A stretch of DNA of 64,000 bases from Paradesertivirga superstes (GTDB lineage: Bacteria; Bacteroidota; Bacteroidia; Sphingobacteriales; Sphingobacteriaceae): the NCBI RefSeq assembly GCF_037622515.1, contig NZ_JBBJCN010000003.1, forward strand, positions 310,001-374,000, given 5' to 3'. The notes beneath the pieces are model-generated. The model was not told the origin of the DNA. It worked only from the letters and a program-made list of their open reading frames with translations, and made no database searches. This document shows, one piece after another, positions 61,001 to 64,000 of this stretch. The translations under genes were made by a program, and so were the position numbers. The first letter of the stretch is position 1. Every line of letters begins with the position of its first letter.

Positions 61001-63788
61001 CTGGCGTTTGAAAGGCCTCGCAGTGGATCTGGTGATTTGGAACGAAGATCATGGCAGCTACCGCCAGGTTTTACAGGAACAGATTCTCGGCCTTATCTCC
61101 GCAGAAGTAAACAGCAACATGATTTACAATACTCCCGGTAATATATATGTTAAATCCGTTGATCAATTATCTTCGGAAGACCGGATTCTTTTTGAAAGTG
61201 TGGCCAGGGTAATAATTCATGATAATCGGGGAACTTTATCCGAACAGGTAAACCGTCATCAGTTAGAACGAGTTCTGCCTCCGTTTTTAGAACCGAAATC
61301 AATCGCCACAAGGGAAATCGTTCATACACTGGAACTTCCCGATGATCTGTTATTTTATAACGGAACCGGGGGCTTTACTCCCAACGGGAAAGAATATAAA
61401 ATATTAACCGATAAAAAACAAACGACTCCTGCCCCCTGGGTAAATGTTATTGCTAACCCTCATTTTGGCACCATAATCTCAGAAAGCGGCTCTGCATATA
61501 CCTGGGCCATCAATGCACACGAATATCGCCTTACGCCCTGGAGCAACGACCCTATAAGTGATGTCGGCGGGGAAGCCTTTTACATACGTGATGAAGAAAC
61601 CGGACATTTTTGGTCACCTTCGCCTTTTCCGGCAGCAGGCACAAACCCTTATATCATAACGCATGGTTTTGGCTACAGCACTTTTGAACATATTGAACAT
61701 GGCATTTCGACAGAGATGTGTGTATTTGTCGACAAAGAGCACCCTGTTAAATTTATCGTATTGAAAATCAAGAACCTATCGGGACGGGAAGGCAAATTCT
61801 CGGCCACGGGGTTCATGGAAATGATCCTAGGTGACGTGCGTTCAAAAACGAATATGCACATTACTTCAGAACAGGATTCCAGCACAGGCGCAATGCTGAT
61901 CAGGAACAGGTATAATTCTGCTTTTGCAGACCGGGTTACTTTTTTTAAAGTGGACGGTGGTGTAAGTTTCAGTTATACAGCCGACCGTTCAGAATTTATC
62001 GGCAGAAACAGGAACCTGGAAGAGCCTCAGGCTATGTACCGGAAAAGATTATCCGGGAAAACCGGAGCCGCAATGGATACCTGCGCCGCATTACAGGTTA
62101 AATTTGATTTATTCGACGGCGCTGAAAAAGAAATAGTATTCATGCTGGGAAATGAAGAAAACACACCCGCAGCCAATGAGCTGATAAGGAAATTTACTGA
62201 CAGAGAAAAAGTTTTGCAATCTCTGCAGGATGTTAAGGAATACTGGAAAGATGCCTTAGGGGCAGTGCAGGTCAGTACTCCAGATATTTCGCTGAATATT
62301 CTGGCAAATGGCTGGCTTACTTACCAAACCATGGCCTGCCGGATGTTTGCCCGAAGTGGGTTCTACCAGTCGGGTGGAGCTTTTGGATTCAGAGATCAGC
62401 TACAGGATGTACTTGCCCTGTTACACAATAAGCCAGATATGGCGAGGGAGCAAATCTTATTAAGCGCCTCGAGGCAGTTTGCCGAAGGAGATGTACAACA
62501 TTGGTGGCATCCGCCTGAAGGAAGAGGAGTCCGGACGCGTTGTTCTGATGATATGCTATGGCTTCCTTTTGTTGTGTCCAGATATACTGCCTCAACAGGC
62601 GATACCGACATTCTGAATGAAGCTGTCGGTTTCCTGGAAAGCAGAACATTGTACGAACACGAAGAAACGCTGTATGACCTTCCTGTTAGCGGAATACAGA
62701 ATGCCGTTTTGTATGAACACTGTGTTCGCGCGATTACCCATAGCCTGCGTTATGGTGATCATGGCTTACCATATATTGGAGCGGGAGACTGGAACGATGG
62801 AATGGACCAGGTTGGCCATAAAGGAGCCGGCGAAAGTGTATGGCTTGCATTTTTCCTGTATGACGTGCTGATAAAATTTGCAGATGTTGCTCTGAATTAT
62901 GGAGATCCCATATTTGCTGAAACCTGCAAAAAAGAAGCGGATACACTGCAAACCAATATAGAAGCATCCGCATGGGACGGCGAATGGTACCGGCGCGCCT
63001 ATTTTGATGACGGATCGCCCCTGGGTTCACATCAGAATCAAGAGTGCCGTATAGATGCTATTGCTCAAAGCTGGTCGGTATTATCTGGTGCCGGTAATGT
63101 CTTAAGAAGAACTCAGGCAATGGCATCTCTTGATCAATACCTGGTTAAAAGAGAGTTAAAACTTATTCAGCTCCTCGATCCTCCATTTGATTCAAACGGG
63201 CCAAATCCTGGATATATAAGGGGCTATGTACCGGGTGTTCGCGAAAATGGCGGTCAATATTCTCATGCCGCAATCTGGACGCTTATGGCTTTTGCCGCAT
63301 TAGAAGAACGTGAAAAAGTTTGGGAATTATTTAGCATGATACAGCCTTTAAGTCATGCTTCTGATGCCGCATCTGTTAAGATCTATAAAGTGGAACCTTA
63401 TGTAATGGCAGCAGATGTTTATGCAAACGAATCTCACAGAGGAAGAGGTGGCTGGACCTGGTATACAGGCTCTGCAGGCTGGATGTATCAGTTTATAACA
63501 GGTTCCTTATTGGGAATGGAGCTTCAGATTGATCAGTTGAGATTTAAACCATGCTTTCCATTGCAGTGGCCTTCAGTAAATATTACTTATCGTTATGGCA
63601 AGGCTAGTTATAATGTTACCGTTTTTCAAATGACTGACGATATTGATTCTTATTGGAAAATGGGAGATATCCATGGTAAAGGGGATTCCATTCAGCTGAT
63701 CAATGACGGTAAAGAGCACACAGCTGAGGTGTATATTCAAACGAGGCTTATTGCCGACAGCAAAATTGAAATTTTAAAAGAATCCTAA
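55062..63788 (+). CDS. Cyclic beta-1,2-glucan synthase (NdvB/ChvB type)
   Basis: 2,908 residues from the ATG at 55062 (a TTG 24 bases earlier is not favoured). N-terminal ~400 residues are a soluble helical domain. About 410-475 and 820-980 contain membrane segments, with a GT84-type transferase between: VITLDSDTQLPRDAAWKF, GEGSFIGKGIYDV and the RHHRWIRGDWQ (QxxRW-like). From about 1,000 come glucan-binding and beta domains, then two GH94-type phosphorylase-like halves, the last with AGDWNDGMDQVGHKG and WTWYTGSAGWMYQ. Together these make, trim and cyclise beta-1,2-glucan. The protein is slightly longer than rhizobial homologues. It stands alone, with no transport gene (ndvA) in view. Confidence 0.93.
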   Translation: MKITNSTIFDTLSGLRISFQEDNVIRNFDNDEPFRSELYSSGQMDSHAKVIARSHKLLKKNSSDQLLKRLEENENTLLEVRNLLVESIRSGKDITPGGEWLLDNFYLIEEQVVIARKHLPKGYSEGLPSLSAGISMGMPRVYDIVLEIISHSDGRVDVKGLSSFIAAYQSYTVLTLGELWAIPIMLRLAVIENLRRVSGKIAVDMIDHNLADYWAGSMLTTVKDEPGNLILTIADMARSKPVLNSSFVAGFTRELMGKGPALALPLSWMEQQLSGIGLSSNDLVRQETQKQASDQVSVRNSIGTLRFIGATDWREFVETLSSVEQVLRQDITGTYPLMDFATRDRYRHVVESISKASSISETDVAQIALDMTSKHEEHDEYFSRKRHVGYYLIDKGLKQTQNASGMHHSLKQKLFRSTRKIPVFLYLLSIVIITLGVASGMWYLAYSQGINGWLMLTFVGALSVSGSAQLAVSLVNWFATLWVKPNLLPRMDFSTGIPTEYRSIVIIPTMLSSDSYTEELIEALEIRYLANKEANLHFGLLTDFIDADAEIMPGDGPLLEKACKGIEALNQKYNESEQDTFFLFHRSRTWNAREKKWMGYERKRGKLSALNAFLRDRGANSFSKVVGSYTILSNVKYVITLDSDTQLPRDAAWKFIATMAHPLNQAIYNMRKKRVTDGYGILQPRVASSIPKTATSLYLRMQGNVTGIDPYTRVSSDVYQDVFGEGSFIGKGIYDVDIFEEAVHEVFQENRILSHDLLEGCYTRSGLLSDVLLYEDGPAQYSADIKRHHRWIRGDWQIGAWMLPFVTGSNGRLTLNPLSALSKWKIWDNLRRSMLPLSLILLLIMGWSVLPQPWFWTLTVTIIVLLPVMMAAGWQLINKPIELTIQAHLAEVGTSVRDVLIRFTFGLAVLPFEAYKYSDAIFRTNWRMIVSGRKLLQWTPSASIVSNRNDVWSVYATMWIAPVLAIACISLLIYSNPTALSVASPILILWLLAPAIAWRLSKPEKEEKPEFLDEQIVFLHKSARKTWAYFEQFVTEKENWMPPDNYQEEPVSAIAHRTSPTNMGMALLSNLSAYDFGYISGGELTARCNNTLNSMLRLERHKGHFYNWYDTLSLLPLQPRYVSTVDSGNLVGHLLTLRQGLLSLSQQPIFHKNAYQGLISTTTVIKDFYKSKNSDTADQIIDFLELAIQKNSNSLTTIKSDLDALLSLAAKLSETQTENETGLLNWTSRLLSQIKNLREDLLQVAPWLESPVPQRFLEFDRNLSLHAIKELHSDFITILYRYQKEECTAVEKEWLNRISELLTKGKDSAIERILLAEKIAMQCEKLSDIEYDFLYDKSTNLLRIGFNVDSQTKDESFYDLLASEARLGIFVAISQGKLPQDSWFALGRLLTNSGGDPILLSWSGSMFEYLMPQLVMPSYENTLLHQTSKATVKRQIDYAAQRGIPWGISESGYNTVDANLNYQYRAFGVPGLGLKRGLEEDLVIAPYASMLALMVSPLKACSNLQLLSKEGFEGEYGFYEAIDYTSTRLQRGKTSSVVRSYMVHHQGMGFLSLAYVLLDKPMQQRFSAELRFQATLLLLQERIPRTTLFYAHTADLIETHTAEPDVQVRSINTANTAVPEIHLLSNGRYQVMITNSGAGYTRWKGLAVTRWREDATKDDRGIFCYIKDINTGTFWSNTYQPTLHPAQNYEATFSQGHVEFRRKDYGIETKTEIVISPEDDTEMRRIRLTNRTPLVKVLEVTSYAEIVMASQASDEAHPAFSNLFVQTEILEENKAVLCTRRPRSEGETPPWMFHLMDVRGATIEAVSYETDRMQFIGRGRTLAHPRSIDEDTLSGKQGSVLDPVLSIRYRITIKPNQTAIVDLIYGISETKELCVGLMHKYRDQHLKNRAFELSWTHSQVLLRQINATEGDAQLYGRLASSVIYANAHLRTEPSVIQNNTRGQSWLWSHSVSGDLPIVLLHIYDADSMELVRQLVQAHAYWRLKGLAVDLVIWNEDHGSYRQVLQEQILGLISAEVNSNMIYNTPGNIYVKSVDQLSSEDRILFESVARVIIHDNRGTLSEQVNRHQLERVLPPFLEPKSIATREIVHTLELPDDLLFYNGTGGFTPNGKEYKILTDKKQTTPAPWVNVIANPHFGTIISESGSAYTWAINAHEYRLTPWSNDPISDVGGEAFYIRDEETGHFWSPSPFPAAGTNPYIITHGFGYSTFEHIEHGISTEMCVFVDKEHPVKFIVLKIKNLSGREGKFSATGFMEMILGDVRSKTNMHITSEQDSSTGAMLIRNRYNSAFADRVTFFKVDGGVSFSYTADRSEFIGRNRNLEEPQAMYRKRLSGKTGAAMDTCAALQVKFDLFDGAEKEIVFMLGNEENTPAANELIRKFTDREKVLQSLQDVKEYWKDALGAVQVSTPDISLNILANGWLTYQTMACRMFARSGFYQSGGAFGFRDQLQDVLALLHNKPDMAREQILLSASRQFAEGDVQHWWHPPEGRGVRTRCSDDMLWLPFVVSRYTASTGDTDILNEAVGFLESRTLYEHEETLYDLPVSGIQNAVLYEHCVRAITHSLRYGDHGLPYIGAGDWNDGMDQVGHKGAGESVWLAFFLYDVLIKFADVALNYGDPIFAETCKKEADTLQTNIEASAWDGEWYRRAYFDDGSPLGSHQNQECRIDAIAQSWSVLSGAGNVLRRTQAMASLDQYLVKRELKLIQLLDPPFDSNGPNPGYIRGYVPGVRENGGQYSHAAIWTLMAFAALEEREKVWELFSMIQPLSHASDAASVKIYKVEPYVMAADVYANESHRGRGGWTWYTGSAGWMYQFITGSLLGMELQIDQLRFKPCFPLQWPSVNITYRYGKASYNVTVFQMTDDIDSYWKMGDIHGKGDSIQLINDGKEHTAEVYIQTRLIADSKIEILKES

Positions 63789-63826
63789 AAAAGAAGCACA
63801 TAAGAAATACAAAGTAAACAGTAAGG

Positions 63827-63868
63827 CCCTGGATTCCCTCTCTGGCAGACCCGGGAGGGAATCCAGGG
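63827..63868. terminator. Long hairpin after the glucan synthase gene
   Basis: A perfect 14-bp stem (63827-63840 with 63855-63868, 14-base loop) lies 38 bases after the stop. It is GC-rich but lacks a T tract on either strand, so termination is probable but not proven. Confidence 0.6.
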
Positions 63869-63925
63869 AGGAAAATAAAAAATTAATGTCTTTAATTCCT
63901 TACTATTACATTTTATAAAGAAAAA

Positions 63926-64000
63926 ATGGAGTATAATATCCCCAAATTATTACAGAAGAAAAAGAAAAGCATCATTGAATTTTGGATCAAAAATCAGCTT
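63926..64000 (+). CDS. Start of a possible RsbR-type sensor gene, 3' end outside the window
   Basis: Twenty-five codons are open from the ATG to the window end. The peptide (PKLLQKKKKSIIEFWIKNQL) resembles the first helix of RsbR/RsbT co-antagonist N-terminal domains and some histidine kinases (LLkenkeeIie.Wle.qL). It is too short for a firm call. Confidence 0.35.
   Translation, partial: MEYNIPKLLQKKKKSIIEFWIKNQL

Noticed and set aside
1..64000. CRISPR arrays, insertion sequences, prophage or integrase genes
   Set aside because: No regularly spaced repeats, transposase or integrase motifs, or terminal inverted repeats were seen in the window.

Overview
The window reads as a chromosomal segment of a Bacteroidota bacterium, most likely of the Sphingobacteriaceae (Pedobacter/Mucilaginibacter-like). 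The order is inferred from gene content: a SecA of about 1,100 residues, DUF5777 and CarboxypepD_reg/TonB-plug outer-membrane proteins, an LptE-like lipoprotein beside SecG, a FucP-type sugar operon, no clear Shine-Dalgarno sequences, and several TAnnTTTG boxes, the Bacteroidota -7 promoter element. The genus is a guess. I see no rRNA, tRNA, CRISPR array, insertion sequence or prophage.

Layout. 1-2.9 kb: an envelope set (5'-truncated beta-barrel protein, YceI, DUF5777 barrel, Rieske lipoprotein) ending at a bidirectional terminator. 2.9-12 kb, minus strand: glutaminyl cyclase-like lipoprotein, YraN, DnaG, an unknown secreted protein, an M20 amidohydrolase and SecA. 12.2-22 kb: a four-helix-bundle-like protein divergent from purD, a TlpA-type thioredoxin protein, an arginase-fold protein with lost metal ligands, a tiny TonB-plug-like secreted protein, an NAD-epimerase, a phosphoserine phosphatase fused to a gutted phosphoglycerate dehydrogenase, a ClC channel and ilvE. 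22-28.7 kb, minus strand: pectinesterase, Bcr/CflA exporter, then a sugar-oxidation set (GH39, PQQ-type dehydrogenase, cytochrome c, aldo/keto reductase).

29-35 kb, minus strand: an oxidative L-fucose operon (FucP, ketodeoxyfuconate dehydrogenase, FAH-family hydrolase, lactonase, L-fucose dehydrogenase-like SDR, zinc alcohol dehydrogenase) behind two inverted repeats. It should convert fucose to pyruvate and lactate, but no fuconate dehydratase is encoded here. 35-44.4 kb: a TonB-linked outer-membrane protein, ClpS, an enoyl-CoA hydratase translationally coupled to an MG2/plug protein, dcd, a PPTase-lipB pair and MscS. 44.6-52.2 kb, minus strand: miaB, a sigma-54 activator, lptE, a TPR protein and secG, then, after a terminator, groS-groL. 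52.3-64 kb, plus strand: a membrane-anchored AsmA-like protein, a small unknown, a 2,908-residue cyclic beta-1,2-glucan synthase and the first 25 codons of a possible RsbR-type sensor.

Most of the window is ordinary chromosome. The best leads are the SerB/SerA fusion that lost its whole NAD-binding domain, together with its structured leader; the fucose dehydrogenase whose YxxxK lysine is asparagine, in an operon lacking a dehydratase; and the arginase-fold protein without its metal ligands. No clear new defence or mobile system was found.
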